DNA from: an uncultured Lachnospiraceae bacterium | GTDB taxonomy: Bacteria; Bacillota; Clostridia; Lachnospirales; Lachnospiraceae | Reading direction: 5' to 3' | NCBI GenBank assembly: GCA_937891165.1 | Contig: CALAEX010000227.1 | Location: 1-54,872, forward strand | DNA length: 54,872 nucleotides | Shown here: piece after piece, positions 23,856 through 33,219 of the stretch | How the letters are laid out: each line of letters starts with the position of its first letter | How positions within the stretch are numbered: position 1 is the first letter of the stretch | Translations under genes and position numbers: made by a program | Notes under the pieces: model-generated | The model's database searches: none | Told to the model about the DNA's origin: nothing | What the model saw: the letters and a program-made list of their open reading frames with translations, nothing else

Positions 23856-25211
23856 ATGGAAAATAAAAAAATTGTCAGCAGACATTATTATGCAGTTTCT
23901 GTGTGTTTAGCGTCTCCACTCAATGTTTCTAGTGGACAAGATATGGTTTCGGATGCAGATGTATTGCGTAATAAAGAGGGAATTCCTTTTATACCTGGAA
24001 CTTCTTTCGCAGGTGCTTTTCGAAATTATGTTATGTTGAAAAAAAATGAAACAGGGATGATGGGATACTCGAAAGAGCAAGAGGGAAAAATGAGTTCCCT
24101 ATTTATTTCAGATTTATATTTTGAATGTAGAACGAGCAATCCTCTATTTCAAATAGATAAAACATTAAATGAGGAGCATCACCAAATACAAACTTCTTTG
24201 CGAGATGGAGTAGCATTAACAAAGGAGCAAACAGTAAAAAATAAATTTGACATGGAAATTGTAGAAACAGGAGCGAAAGGAATTTTATATTTTAATTTTA
24301 TTGTACGTGAAGAAGAAAACGAAGAAGAATATAAAAGATTGATTTCTTCTGTTTTGCAAGGGATGCAAGAAGGGGAACTGCGAATTGGAGGAAAGAGAAC
24401 TCGTGGGTTTGGTAGGTTTTCTATAGAACAAATTTATGAAAAACGATTTACAAAAGAAATGGTATTAGAATGGTTAGAGTTTGAAAAAGCAGAAAAGGAA
24501 CTTTCTTCTTATGGAAAAGGTTTTGTGTATCAAGACTGGATAAAAACAGTACAAAAGGTACAAGCACAATATATTAAAGTTTCTATTCCGTTACGTTTGA
24601 CGGGAGGATTGAGTATTCGCCGTTACTCTTGTAAGCCAAATGAGGCAGATTATGAACAAATCACTTGTAATGGAGTTTCTGTGATTCCTGGAAGTACATG
24701 GGCAGGAGTGATTCGAAAAGATGTATGTGATATTTTGGAGATGATAGGTTGTAAGCAACATCAAATAGAGATGTTATGCAATCAGTGGTTTGGATATAGT
24801 ACAGAGAAAACACAAGAGCAGTCGTTGATTGTATTTGGAGAAAGTAAGTTACAAGGGGATGTTCGTTTAGTAATGACTAGAAATAAAATTGACCGCTTTG
24901 ATGCTTCTACGAAAGAAGGTGCATTATATACAGAAATTTCTAGTTTTGGAGGAACAACTACGTTAGAAATTTTGGTAAAAAAGGATGATAAAAAAGACTA
25001 TTTGCCACTTGTAGGAATGCTTCATCTTGTCATTGAGAATATACAAAAAGGATATTTAGCTGTGGGAGGACAAACAGCAGTTGGTCGAGGTATTTTTGAA
25101 GCAGATAAAGAGCGAACTGTTATATGGAGTGAGCTAGAGACAGAAAGTATTGGTGCATTATATAACCTAATAGAATGCTTGAATGGAGGACATGAGTATG
25201 GTATGGAATAA
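23856..25211 (+). CDS. Double Cas7/Csm3-like RAMP protein
   Basis: A 451-residue protein made of two RAMP domains in tandem. Domain 1 (about 1-195) has IPFIPGTSFAGAFRNYV and IGGKRTRGFGRF. Domain 2 (about 230-430) has VSVIPGSTWAGVIRKDV, RNKIDRFDAST and AVGGQTAVGRGIF. Each would cover one 6-nt segment of crRNA:target duplex, and Asp residues in such loops (as in DRFDAST) are candidates for target RNA cleavage. Such multi-Cas7 chains are typical of III-D. The next gene starts inside its last codons. Confidence 0.8.
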   Translation: MENKKIVSRHYYAVSVCLASPLNVSSGQDMVSDADVLRNKEGIPFIPGTSFAGAFRNYVMLKKNETGMMGYSKEQEGKMSSLFISDLYFECRTSNPLFQIDKTLNEEHHQIQTSLRDGVALTKEQTVKNKFDMEIVETGAKGILYFNFIVREEENEEEYKRLISSVLQGMQEGELRIGGKRTRGFGRFSIEQIYEKRFTKEMVLEWLEFEKAEKELSSYGKGFVYQDWIKTVQKVQAQYIKVSIPLRLTGGLSIRRYSCKPNEADYEQITCNGVSVIPGSTWAGVIRKDVCDILEMIGCKQHQIEMLCNQWFGYSTEKTQEQSLIVFGESKLQGDVRLVMTRNKIDRFDASTKEGALYTEISSFGGTTTLEILVKKDDKKDYLPLVGMLHLVIENIQKGYLAVGGQTAVGRGIFEADKERTVIWSELETESIGALYNLIECLNGGHEYGME

Positions 25212-25590
25212 TTTAAAACGACAAAATGAAGCACCAAAATCAGGTTATATTATGGCATATACTAGAAAAAAAGTAATTTTTCATTCTTTTACTACACTGT
25301 TAGAGGTAGAACAGGAGTTATTGGAAGAAGAATTATTAGAACTTCATTTATTTGATAGAGAGAAAGAGTATCGTGCAGTAAGTACAAGAAGTAAGCGTTA
25401 TCCAGATGGTGTTATTGAAGCTATTGTAGATTTTTCGGAGGAATTAGAGCAAGAAATTTATGCAGAGGATATTTTATTAGAGACTCCATATCAAGGTAAA
25501 ATTACAGTATTGCATCATTTGCAATATGATGAGAAGACAGGAATGGCTTTTGTAGATAATTATCGACTTTTAAAGAAAGAGGTGGAGTAA
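25198..25590 (+). CDS. csx19: Csx19-like small subunit (TIGR03984 type)
   Basis: A 130-residue acidic protein. HLFDREKEYRAVSTRSKRY followed by an acidic block EELEQEIYAEDILLE fits the Csx19 family, a small subunit found only in type III-D loci. The identification rests partly on its position between the double Cas7 and the TIGR03986 gene. The start at ATG 25198 is chosen because GGAGG (25185-25189) lies 8 nt upstream; the frame could also begin at 25183 or 25192. It overlaps the previous gene by 14 nt. Confidence 0.6.
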   Translation: MVWNNLKRQNEAPKSGYIMAYTRKKVIFHSFTTLLEVEQELLEEELLELHLFDREKEYRAVSTRSKRYPDGVIEAIVDFSEELEQEIYAEDILLETPYQGKITVLHHLQYDEKTGMAFVDNYRLLKKEVE

Positions 25591-25591
25591 G

Positions 25592-27658
25592 ATGTATCAT
25601 GATTTTGTAAATCCTTATAATTTTATTCCTTTAGGAAAAAAACGTGCAGATGCTTTACAAGAAGATAGAACGCTAACAGGCGTTATTACTTATTCGCTCA
25701 AAACAGAAACTCCATTAGTTATTCCCAATACGGCAAATTCGGATATATTTCCAAAGCAAAAACAAGAATTTTTAAGAAAAAAGAAAGAAACGGTAACAGA
25801 GAAAGAATATGATAAAATAGCACAAGAAATTTCAGAACATAAAATGTATGATTTTTTTACTTATACCGATGTTTCGGATACAACAAAAGATTATACGATT
25901 CCATATGCTATGCCAGTAATTTCAGGTAGTGAAATTAGAGGAATGTTGCGAAGTAATTTTGAAATTTTGACTAATTCTTGTATGTCTGTTTTAAATGATG
26001 ATGTTATTTTAAGTAAGCGAACGAATGAAGTATTTGTAGCAGGGTTGCTTCGAAAAGATGGAGAAAGTAAATTTTCTCTTTGTAAAGCGAATGACTATTT
26101 ATTTCGTACTAAGGGAGAAAATTGTCTAATAGATGAATTAGAATGGAAAGAGGAATATTATACAAGAAAATGCTATATACAAGAAGATTTATTAGAAGGA
26201 ACGATGGTATCTTTTGAAGCGGAAAGAAGAGAGAGAGGAAAACCATTAGCAAAAAGAGTAAAAAAAATAGAAGGAAAAACACAAGGTAATATTGGTTATG
26301 TGATGAAAGGTCTGAAAGGCCCTGAAATGAATTCTAAAAATCAAAAGCATTGTTGTCATATTTTTCAAGCGAGGAAACAAAAAAGAGGAAATCAGTGGAT
26401 AGATGAAGTTGTAGTAGAATCTGTATCATTAGAAATGTTAGATATTGTATTACAAGAGTATGAATCTAATGCAGATAATATATATCAAGAATATCAAACA
26501 CAGTTGACAAAATTTCGTAAATCTGCTACGAATGGAAGTTATTTTCCAGTTTATTATAGTCAAGTAAGTGATTTTGTTATGTTATCTCCAGCTAGTATTA
26601 CAAGAGAGGTGTATAGGAATACATTAAAGGAAATTGTAGGAAACTATATTCCTTGTGATGGAACAAAAACATTTTGTCCTACTTGTTCTTTATTTGGTAT
26701 GGTACATTCGAATGGAACAAGTAGAGCTTCTAGATTGCGATTTAGTGATATGGTTTGTGTCAATAAAGAAACACCAATAGAGTGTTATGAAAAGATAGTA
26801 ACCTTACCACCACTTTCTAGTCCGAAACGTTCTAATATGGAATTTTATTTGCAACGCCCAAAGGGAGCTTGGTTTTGGACGTATGATTATTATGTGCAAG
26901 GTGGGACAGGAACCGTAGTTCCAACTCGTGCAACTATCAATGGAAGAAAGTTTTACTGGCACAATAGGAATATGAAATTGCCAGAGAATGTTGATATGAC
27001 AAAATTAAATGTAACCGTGCGACCGGTGAAAAAAGATGTTATATTTACGGGAAAGGTATACTTTGAAAAAATTAGTGAAACGGAATTGAAACAATTAGTT
27101 TGGCTATTAAATAATGGAGAAAATGTTACGACATGGGAAGAAAAAAATTATGGATATAAACTTGGTATGGCAAAGCCATTAGGATTTGGAAGTGTTTCAT
27201 TGCGTGTAGAAGAAGTGAAAGTAAGAACATTAAAAAAGGATGCAGAGGAAAGACGTATTTCTTTTGTAGAAGAACCAAGAGGGAAAGAAGCAATCGTAGG
27301 TTGTTTTGATACCATTGATTTTACCGTAGAAGAAAATTTTCATAAGATGACAAGTTTTGCAATGGTTTCTGAGGAAAAGATTCATTATCCAATGACGAAA
27401 CCAAACGAAGTAGAAGAAGAACATGGATTTGAATGGTTTGCCGAAAATCATAAAGGTTATAACTATAAAAAAGGCGAAATGAAAAATATGCCAAATGCTA
27501 GAAAGGAAATGATTTTCCGTATGCATATGATAGCAATGCAGCCACAACTACAATGGACAGATAAAAAATTGGAGCAGGAAAAAAAGGAAAGTACAAGGAC
27601 AGCGTTTTCTCAAAATCAAAGAAGATTTCAAAATACAAGGAAAGGAAATCAAAAGTAA
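25592..27658 (+). CDS. TIGR03986-family CRISPR RAMP protein
   Basis: A 688-residue protein starting FVNPYNFIPLG, the hallmark of TIGR03986 RAMP proteins in III-D effectors. A Cas7-like core shows PVISGSEIRGMLRSNFE near 110-125, CPTCSLFGMV near 365 (a Cys pair likely holding zinc together with neighbours) and KPLGFGSVSLRV near 530-540. The tail (about 650-688) is basic and disordered-looking (QNQRRFQNTRKGNQK). It probably forms a further backbone segment of the complex and may carry target-RNA cleavage. It starts 1 nt after csx19 ends, and cas6 starts 1 nt after it. Confidence 0.85.
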   Translation: MYHDFVNPYNFIPLGKKRADALQEDRTLTGVITYSLKTETPLVIPNTANSDIFPKQKQEFLRKKKETVTEKEYDKIAQEISEHKMYDFFTYTDVSDTTKDYTIPYAMPVISGSEIRGMLRSNFEILTNSCMSVLNDDVILSKRTNEVFVAGLLRKDGESKFSLCKANDYLFRTKGENCLIDELEWKEEYYTRKCYIQEDLLEGTMVSFEAERRERGKPLAKRVKKIEGKTQGNIGYVMKGLKGPEMNSKNQKHCCHIFQARKQKRGNQWIDEVVVESVSLEMLDIVLQEYESNADNIYQEYQTQLTKFRKSATNGSYFPVYYSQVSDFVMLSPASITREVYRNTLKEIVGNYIPCDGTKTFCPTCSLFGMVHSNGTSRASRLRFSDMVCVNKETPIECYEKIVTLPPLSSPKRSNMEFYLQRPKGAWFWTYDYYVQGGTGTVVPTRATINGRKFYWHNRNMKLPENVDMTKLNVTVRPVKKDVIFTGKVYFEKISETELKQLVWLLNNGENVTTWEEKNYGYKLGMAKPLGFGSVSLRVEEVKVRTLKKDAEERRISFVEEPRGKEAIVGCFDTIDFTVEENFHKMTSFAMVSEEKIHYPMTKPNEVEEEHGFEWFAENHKGYNYKKGEMKNMPNARKEMIFRMHMIAMQPQLQWTDKKLEQEKKESTRTAFSQNQRRFQNTRKGNQK

Positions 27659-27659
27659 T

Positions 27660-28400
27660 ATGCAGTTACAAGTGAAACATACGGTAGAACAACCACTATG
27701 TTTACCATTGAACTATCATCATATGTTGCAGTCTATTATTTATCATCATTTAAAATTAGAAACAATGGCATATTCTAGTTATGTACATGAGAAAGGATTT
27801 TTTTTAGGAAATCGAAATTTTAAATTATTTACATTTAGTGGATTGCAAGGAAAATATCAAGTAGAAGATAAAAAAATTTGTTTTTATGAAGATGTAATGT
27901 TTGAAGTACGAAGCCCTGAACCATTATTTATTCGAATATTAGAAGAAAATTTAAAAAATCAAGGCATTACTTATTTTGGACAACATTATAATAATATTGT
28001 CACTACAACTTTAGATAATAGTGTAGAAAATGATGAAATTAAAATTCAAATGATAACTCCTATTGTTGTTTATACAACAGACATACTTACAAAAAAGACA
28101 GAATATTATAGTCCAGAACAATCAGAATTTTATTCTCTTGTTGTGGATAATTTTAGGAGAAAGTATATTGCCTGTTATGGAGTCATTCCAGAAAATGATA
28201 TTACGATAGAACCAATCAAACTATGTTCCAAAGATAAATATGTAACAAAGTACAAAAATTTTTATATTACAGGGTGGAAAGGGAAATATAGACTTTCTGG
28301 CAAACGAAAATATTTAGATTTTTTATACCAAACAGGACTTGGCAGTAAAAATTCTCAAGGATTCGGAATGTTTGAATTGTTAGGAGATGTTACAAAATAG
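27660..28400 (+). CDS. cas6: CRISPR RNA endonuclease Cas6
   Basis: A 246-residue Cas6 with two ferredoxin-like folds. The N-terminus reads PLNYHHMLQSIIYHHL, with His residues that could serve catalysis, and the glycine-rich loop GLGSKNSQGFGMFE lies at the C-terminus. It would cut the pre-crRNA of both arrays at the base of the CCTTA/TAAGG hairpin, leaving the ATTGATAC handle. It is the last gene of the operon, which ends in the hairpin at 28419-28551. Confidence 0.9.
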   Translation: MQLQVKHTVEQPLCLPLNYHHMLQSIIYHHLKLETMAYSSYVHEKGFFLGNRNFKLFTFSGLQGKYQVEDKKICFYEDVMFEVRSPEPLFIRILEENLKNQGITYFGQHYNNIVTTTLDNSVENDEIKIQMITPIVVYTTDILTKKTEYYSPEQSEFYSLVVDNFRRKYIACYGVIPENDITIEPIKLCSKDKYVTKYKNFYITGWKGKYRLSGKRKYLDFLYQTGLGSKNSQGFGMFELLGDVTK

Positions 28401-28418
28401 AATTAACTTAAGGTGAAT

Positions 28419-28551
28419 GTCTTGTTTTCCTTGATATCTGGCAAGGACCGTTTAGAAACGGCAGTCCTTGGCGAGGTTTTCTCGAGCCTAGTACTGCTCC
28501 GTTTCGCCACGAGCGCAAGCGTGTCCTAGAAGATATCAAGGAAAACAAGAC
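28419..28551. repeat. Structured repeat nested in a long hairpin, copy 1
   Basis: A perfect 21-bp inverted repeat (GTCTTGTTTTCCTTGATATC at 28419-28438 plus one base, against 28531-28551) encloses a 91-nt core (28440-28530). A T-rich tail follows. The core has internal hairpins: CAAGGAC/GTCCTTG, GAG/CTC, GAGC/GCTC and a GCAA tetraloop hairpin. The same core in inverse orientation lies at 53747-53875 inside a different outer stem. It lies between convergent genes and probably also acts as a terminator. Confidence 0.8.
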
Positions 28552-28557
28552 TTTTAT

Positions 28558-29034
28558 TTATTTTGCAACATCCCCTGTTTTTGTTTTTTTAGAAAATTTT
28601 GCTTTCATTCGTTTAAAGAAGCCTTGCTTTTCTGGCTTAGAATCTAATCCACTACGGAGTCCTTTGACATCCATAATATAAATACCATTCATAATGGCTT
28701 TTACTTCTTTTTTGACAGGGATTAAATCAAATACTTTAGGGTCACACATTAAGTTAGTAATTTTTGGACCAATTTTTGCTTTTACTACAGGAACTTTAGA
28801 ACCGCGTAAATATTTTGGTGTTTGGTCTAGTATGATTTTTGGAAATCCTGCTTCTTTCATTTTCATCATCTTTTTATCAATGACAAGAATTGAATACGCT
28901 TGTGCTCCTGCCTGCATTTCTGCTTGTGCTGCTTCGGATTTCTTTTGCATTTTACTGCCATAAATATATAATCCAATCAATACTGCAAGTAGAACGATAG
29001 CAATTACCAGTACTACAATGAGCCATGGTTTCAT
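28558..29034 (-). CDS. Membrane-anchored conserved hypothetical protein
   Basis: A 158-residue protein with one N-terminal membrane helix (WLIVVLVIAIVLLAVLIGLY) followed by a soluble domain containing AQAYSILVIDKKMMKMKEAGF and VPVVKAKIGPKITNLM, and a basic tail (FFKRMKAKFSKKTK). AAAGGAG precedes the ATG. I do not recognise a function. It lies upstream of the repeat element and downstream of plsC on the same strand, 34 nt away, so it may be co-transcribed with it. Confidence 0.7.
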   Translation of the reverse strand: MKPWLIVVLVIAIVLLAVLIGLYIYGSKMQKKSEAAQAEMQAGAQAYSILVIDKKMMKMKEAGFPKIILDQTPKYLRGSKVPVVKAKIGPKITNLMCDPKVFDLIPVKKEVKAIMNGIYIMDVKGLRSGLDSKPEKQGFFKRMKAKFSKKTKTGDVAK

Positions 29035-29068
29035 AAGGGGTTCTCCTTTCGTTATTCACTTCATTTCA

Positions 29069-29833
29069 TTATTTGTATTGTTTTTTGCATTGGGAAGGAT
29101 TCCCTGCAATATAAAGTTTGTGTCCTTTTAGCATTTCTGCAATGATATTTCTACTGAGAACACCAAGGATTTTACGTTCTTCAGGAGAAAGTGCATCTGG
29201 ATAAATTGGTTGTCCGTATTCAATTACTGTAACAGCCTTTTTTACCCAAGGGAAAGAATTTTCAAATAGGTCATCGGAACCAGAAATAGCAACTGGGATA
29301 ACAGGACAATTTGTTTTGTGTGCCATTTTAAAAGAACCTTCTTTAAAAGGAAGCATTTCTTCTTCATGATTTCTTGTGCCTTCTGGAGCAATAAACATCG
29401 AATATCCTTCTTTAATATTTTCAATGCCACTTAGAATAGTTTTCATTCCAGCTCGCATATCATCTCTGTCTAAGAATAAACAATTGACTAATTTCATCCA
29501 CCAACTTAAGAAAGGTATTTTTTGTACTTCAATTTTGGCAATAAAACCAGTAACAGTTGGCAGAGTACTATAGGCTAATGGAATATCCAAGACACTGCGG
29601 TGATTGGATACATATAATACCGCAGTATCTGTTGGAATGTTTTCCATACCAAGCACAATAGTTTTTGTTCCTGTAAAAAATAGAACTAGTTTAAAGGCGT
29701 ATTTCACAATTTTCTGTGCAATTACCGAAGTTGTATAACGATATTTTTTTCGGAATAACAACAAAATTAAATAAATTGGAAGTGAAATAATAAAAAATAT
29801 AACTAATACAAGTAAAATTAAAATAGTTCTCAT
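29069..29833 (-). CDS. plsC: 1-acyl-sn-glycerol-3-phosphate acyltransferase
   Basis: A 254-residue membrane acyltransferase making phosphatidic acid from lysophosphatidic acid. An N-terminal membrane segment (ILILLVLVIFFIISLPIYLIL) is followed by the catalytic box NHRSVLDIPL (HX4D) and the substrate-binding box FIAPEGTRNH. Its ATG overlaps the stop of the upstream carboxypeptidase gene by 4 nt, so translation is probably coupled. Confidence 0.9.
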   Translation of the reverse strand: MRTILILLVLVIFFIISLPIYLILLLFRKKYRYTTSVIAQKIVKYAFKLVLFFTGTKTIVLGMENIPTDTAVLYVSNHRSVLDIPLAYSTLPTVTGFIAKIEVQKIPFLSWWMKLVNCLFLDRDDMRAGMKTILSGIENIKEGYSMFIAPEGTRNHEEEMLPFKEGSFKMAHKTNCPVIPVAISGSDDLFENSFPWVKKAVTVIEYGQPIYPDALSPEERKILGVLSRNIIAEMLKGHKLYIAGNPSQCKKQYK

Positions 29834-31512
29834 ACTTCCTCATTCTCCTCATTTGTAATATCTTCCGTAGGCTCAACTATAGAAGGAGTATCTTCTGCAT
29901 TGTTTTCGTCAGAAGAAGTATCTTCCTTTTCTGTAGAAGAAGTATCATTGGTGTCTTCATTAGGAGAAGTATTCTCAGGTACTAGTGTAGGAATTGGTGT
30001 TGCCGTTGGTTTTGGAATACTACCCGCTGGAACAGGAAGTGTATTATGTGGTACATTATAATATTCCGATGGGAATAATGGAAGTCCTGTGGATGTATCC
30101 ATTATTATTTGTCCTGTAGATTCAATTATATATGGTTCATAGAAACTAACAGAACCATTGGCATTATAAGTTAATTCACCTTTATAATTACGAATAGGAA
30201 CTTTTAACAAGAGAGAACCATCTTCTAATAAAATTTCAGAGCCATTACCGTCCTTTACTGGTTCTGTAAATAAAATTTCTCCTTTGGAATTATAAGCAAG
30301 TGTACCATTTGCATTCCAAAGTGGTTCTAAGAAGACAGGTTTCATATTAGAGTCTAACCATAAGTTTCCACTTAAGTCAAAGTATGGTTTCTTGTAACAA
30401 ATTCCGTTTTTATCTGTTAAAATATTGCCCTTAGCATCTTTAATTGGTTCTAAGTAAAACGCACTGCCATTCACTTTAATACTATTGCCTTTAGAGTCAG
30501 TAATTGTTTTCTTTAAATATGGAAAACCAGTTTTAGAAGAAACCATAACTTTTCCATTAGAATCGTATAGAAGCTGACCACCTTTTGTTTGGGCATAAAG
30601 CTTTTGGAATCTAGTAGTATTTAAGTCAATGAGTGGCATATCTTCTAATGCTTCTAGTGATTGAGAAGATGGACTGCCATAATATTCTTCTAAGGTCATA
30701 TCGTTATTATAGAGGTAATAGGCAAGAGGAACGCCAACATAGCGAATATGCCAAGGTTCATAAGCGTAGCCCGTAATTTCCTCTTTATCTTTTGGATAGC
30801 GTAAAATAAATCCAAATCGCCAACAATTTTCTTTTAACCAAATGCCTTCTGCAGTAGAAGCAAAGCGGTTATCTAGGTTGAATCCAATGGACTCACAAGA
30901 AACATCAATGGCAAGTCCTGTTTGGTGCTCACTATTTCCTGGAGCAGCAGAATATAAATTGGTATGGCGAGTTCCTTTGTTAATTAAATTTGTTCCATAA
31001 ATGTCATACTGACGGTCATAAGAACGGTATCCAGAAACACCATAAATCGAAAGGCCTTCTTCTGCTAATGCAGTTTGATATAAGTCTTCTAATGCTTCGG
31101 CTGCTACTTTCTTTAATTTTCTTTTATCTACTGTTTTACTGCTAAAGCTAAAAGGAATATCTGGTGCAACTAAATCAGATGGTGCATAGTTGTTCGTAAG
31201 TGGATAGTCACGATTGATAATAAAAGTAGTCGTGGTAGTATCCGTATTGACAGCAACAGGTGCTGGTGGCACCGTAGGAATTGGCGTCGGTGTTGCCGTA
31301 GGCGTTGGTGTTGCTGTTGGTGTTGCGGTAGCCATTGGTTCAGAACTTGCTACAAACTGCGTATCTGTGGATGTAGGTGTTGCAGGTGCAGAAATCGCAG
31401 GATTCTTTGTTGGCGTATTTGCTTTTACCGTATTCGGGTTAGAGCAGCCATTTAGGCTAAGGAGTGTCGCTGTTAACATAAGGGCAACTGTACTCAGTTT
31501 TTTTGATAACAT
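29830..31512 (-). CDS. M15B (VanY-like) D,D-carboxypeptidase lipoprotein with C-terminal repeats
   Basis: A 560-residue exported protein with signal peptide and lipobox LNGC. A Thr/Pro spacer (PTATPTPTATPTPIPTVP) precedes the peptidase domain at about 135-290: YRSYDRQYDIYG, the zinc motif SEHQTGLAIDVS and the catalytic EPWHIRYVG. The rest is a run of about eight ~20-residue repeats of the type EPxxDxxGNxL (residues about 320-510), then a second low-complexity tail ending in Glu. It would trim the terminal D-Ala of peptidoglycan stems at the cell surface. The start at 31512 is supported by GAGGAA; a longer frame to 31581 lacks a ribosome binding site. Confidence 0.85.
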   Translation of the reverse strand: MLSKKLSTVALMLTATLLSLNGCSNPNTVKANTPTKNPAISAPATPTSTDTQFVASSEPMATATPTATPTPTATPTPIPTVPPAPVAVNTDTTTTTFIINRDYPLTNNYAPSDLVAPDIPFSFSSKTVDKRKLKKVAAEALEDLYQTALAEEGLSIYGVSGYRSYDRQYDIYGTNLINKGTRHTNLYSAAPGNSEHQTGLAIDVSCESIGFNLDNRFASTAEGIWLKENCWRFGFILRYPKDKEEITGYAYEPWHIRYVGVPLAYYLYNNDMTLEEYYGSPSSQSLEALEDMPLIDLNTTRFQKLYAQTKGGQLLYDSNGKVMVSSKTGFPYLKKTITDSKGNSIKVNGSAFYLEPIKDAKGNILTDKNGICYKKPYFDLSGNLWLDSNMKPVFLEPLWNANGTLAYNSKGEILFTEPVKDGNGSEILLEDGSLLLKVPIRNYKGELTYNANGSVSFYEPYIIESTGQIIMDTSTGLPLFPSEYYNVPHNTLPVPAGSIPKPTATPIPTLVPENTSPNEDTNDTSSTEKEDTSSDENNAEDTPSIVEPTEDITNEENEEV

Positions 31513-31543
31513 TTTATTCCTCGATTCTAAAATGATGCATGTA

Positions 31544-32998
31544 TTACTTTTTTTGTTTGTAAATTTGGTCCAGCAATTCATGTTTGGTGCGATATAATCT
31601 ATCAGAAAGGTCTACATAAACATTTTGAGGATTTACAAAACGTTTTGTTTCATCCCAAAGGGTATTTAATTCTTCTTGGCAATAGTTACGGATATCCATA
31701 ACAGATGGTGTTTCATATACACATTCGCCATTTAAAAAGATTGGAACGAGCATTTCTCGAACAGTAAAAGTACCTGCTGGGAGTGTAGTTTGCTTCCAAG
31801 TAGCATTAGGGTCAAACAAATGTAATGGCTGGGTTTCGTCGATGTGTTCATCGGCAAAAGCAATTAAATCTGCTTTAATTTTGTTTGTGTTCTTGTCATA
31901 AATACGAAATACTGTTTTATTTCCAGGATTTGTAATCTTCACAGGATTTTCAGATAATTTAATCTTTGGAATAAAGTCATCATCCTTTTGGATAGCGGCA
32001 AGTTTATATACGCCACCAAATGCTGGCCAATCTTTGGAAGTAATTAAGTTAGTACCAACACCCCAAGAGTCAATGGCTGCACCTTGTGCTTTTAAACTTT
32101 CAATTAAATATTCATCTAAGTCACTAGAAGCACAAATAGAAGCATCGCTAAAGCCCGCGGCATCCAGTTGTTTTTTTGCTTTTTTAGATAGATAAGCAAG
32201 GTCACCACTATCTAAACGAATACCATATTTCTTTGGCATTTTTCCAGCATCTCTTAATTCTGTAAATACTTGAATTGCATGAGGTACACCAGAGTGTAAA
32301 GTATCATACGTATCTACTAACAAGGTAACATTATTTGGATAAAGTTCAGCATATTTACGAAATGCTGTTAATTCATCAGGAAAACTCATAATCCAACTGT
32401 GAGCATGTGTGCCAAGTGGTGGGATATGGAATGTTTTAGCTGCAAGCACATTACTTGTACCATGACAACCTCCAATGACAGCGGCTCTTGCACCAAGTGT
32501 TCCAGCATCAGGACCTTGTGCACGTCGTAAGCCAAATTCCATGACAGTGTCCCCTTTTGCTGCATAGCAAACACGAGAAGCTTTGGTAGCAATTAGGCTT
32601 TGATGGTTTAACATAGTAAGAATAGCAGTTTCTATAAACTGAGCTTCCATAATTGGAGCAATTACTTTTAACATTGGTTCCATTGGAAACATGACACTAC
32701 CTTCTGGCAGGGCATAAATATCTCCTGTAAAACGGAAATTTGCCAGATAAGTAAGGAAATCTTCATCAAATACGTTTAAATCACGCAAATAATTGATGTC
32801 ATCTTCGGAAAATCTTAAGTTCTTGACATAATCAATTACTTGTCCTAAACCAGCACAAACCGCATATCCACCACCACATGGATTTTCACGGTAGAAGGTG
32901 TCGAAAATAACGACATCGGAACTATTGTTTTTGAAGTATCCTTGCATCATTGTCAGTTCATAAAAGTCAGTTAATAATGTAAGATTTTGTGAAGTCAT
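31544..32998 (-). CDS. pncB: Nicotinate phosphoribosyltransferase
   Basis: A 484-residue NAD salvage enzyme making nicotinate mononucleotide from nicotinate and PRPP. It begins LTLLTDFYELTMMQGYF, contains EFGLRRAQGPDAG with the catalytic region and PRPP-site residues, the VDTYDT motif and GIRLDSGDL. Length is typical. The carboxypeptidase start lies 31 nt after its stop on the same strand. The 221 nt upstream to the divergent gene at 33220 hold no feature beyond AT-rich promoter sequence. Confidence 0.92.
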   Translation of the reverse strand: MTSQNLTLLTDFYELTMMQGYFKNNSSDVVIFDTFYRENPCGGGYAVCAGLGQVIDYVKNLRFSEDDINYLRDLNVFDEDFLTYLANFRFTGDIYALPEGSVMFPMEPMLKVIAPIMEAQFIETAILTMLNHQSLIATKASRVCYAAKGDTVMEFGLRRAQGPDAGTLGARAAVIGGCHGTSNVLAAKTFHIPPLGTHAHSWIMSFPDELTAFRKYAELYPNNVTLLVDTYDTLHSGVPHAIQVFTELRDAGKMPKKYGIRLDSGDLAYLSKKAKKQLDAAGFSDASICASSDLDEYLIESLKAQGAAIDSWGVGTNLITSKDWPAFGGVYKLAAIQKDDDFIPKIKLSENPVKITNPGNKTVFRIYDKNTNKIKADLIAFADEHIDETQPLHLFDPNATWKQTTLPAGTFTVREMLVPIFLNGECVYETPSVMDIRNYCQEELNTLWDETKRFVNPQNVYVDLSDRLYRTKHELLDQIYKQKK

Positions 32999-33219
32999 AT
33001 GAGTCTCCTCCCTTGCTTTTTCGTTTGTGTATTAAAAGCATTTCATTATAGAGTTAATTTTAGATGATGTAAAAAAACATCTATGCTAATAGCTTATGAT
33101 AACACAAAATATGGATTTATACAAATAGAAAATTTTATTCTAGTAAATATGATTTCATTCTTGACGAAATATTGGAAATAGAATAAAGTTATGGTAATAA
33201 AAAAGGGAGAGAAAATCAT

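Noticed and set aside
31214..31597. Plus-strand frame rich in Gly and Val
   Set aside because: It is the complement of the Thr/Pro linker of the carboxypeptidase and has no coding signals of its own.
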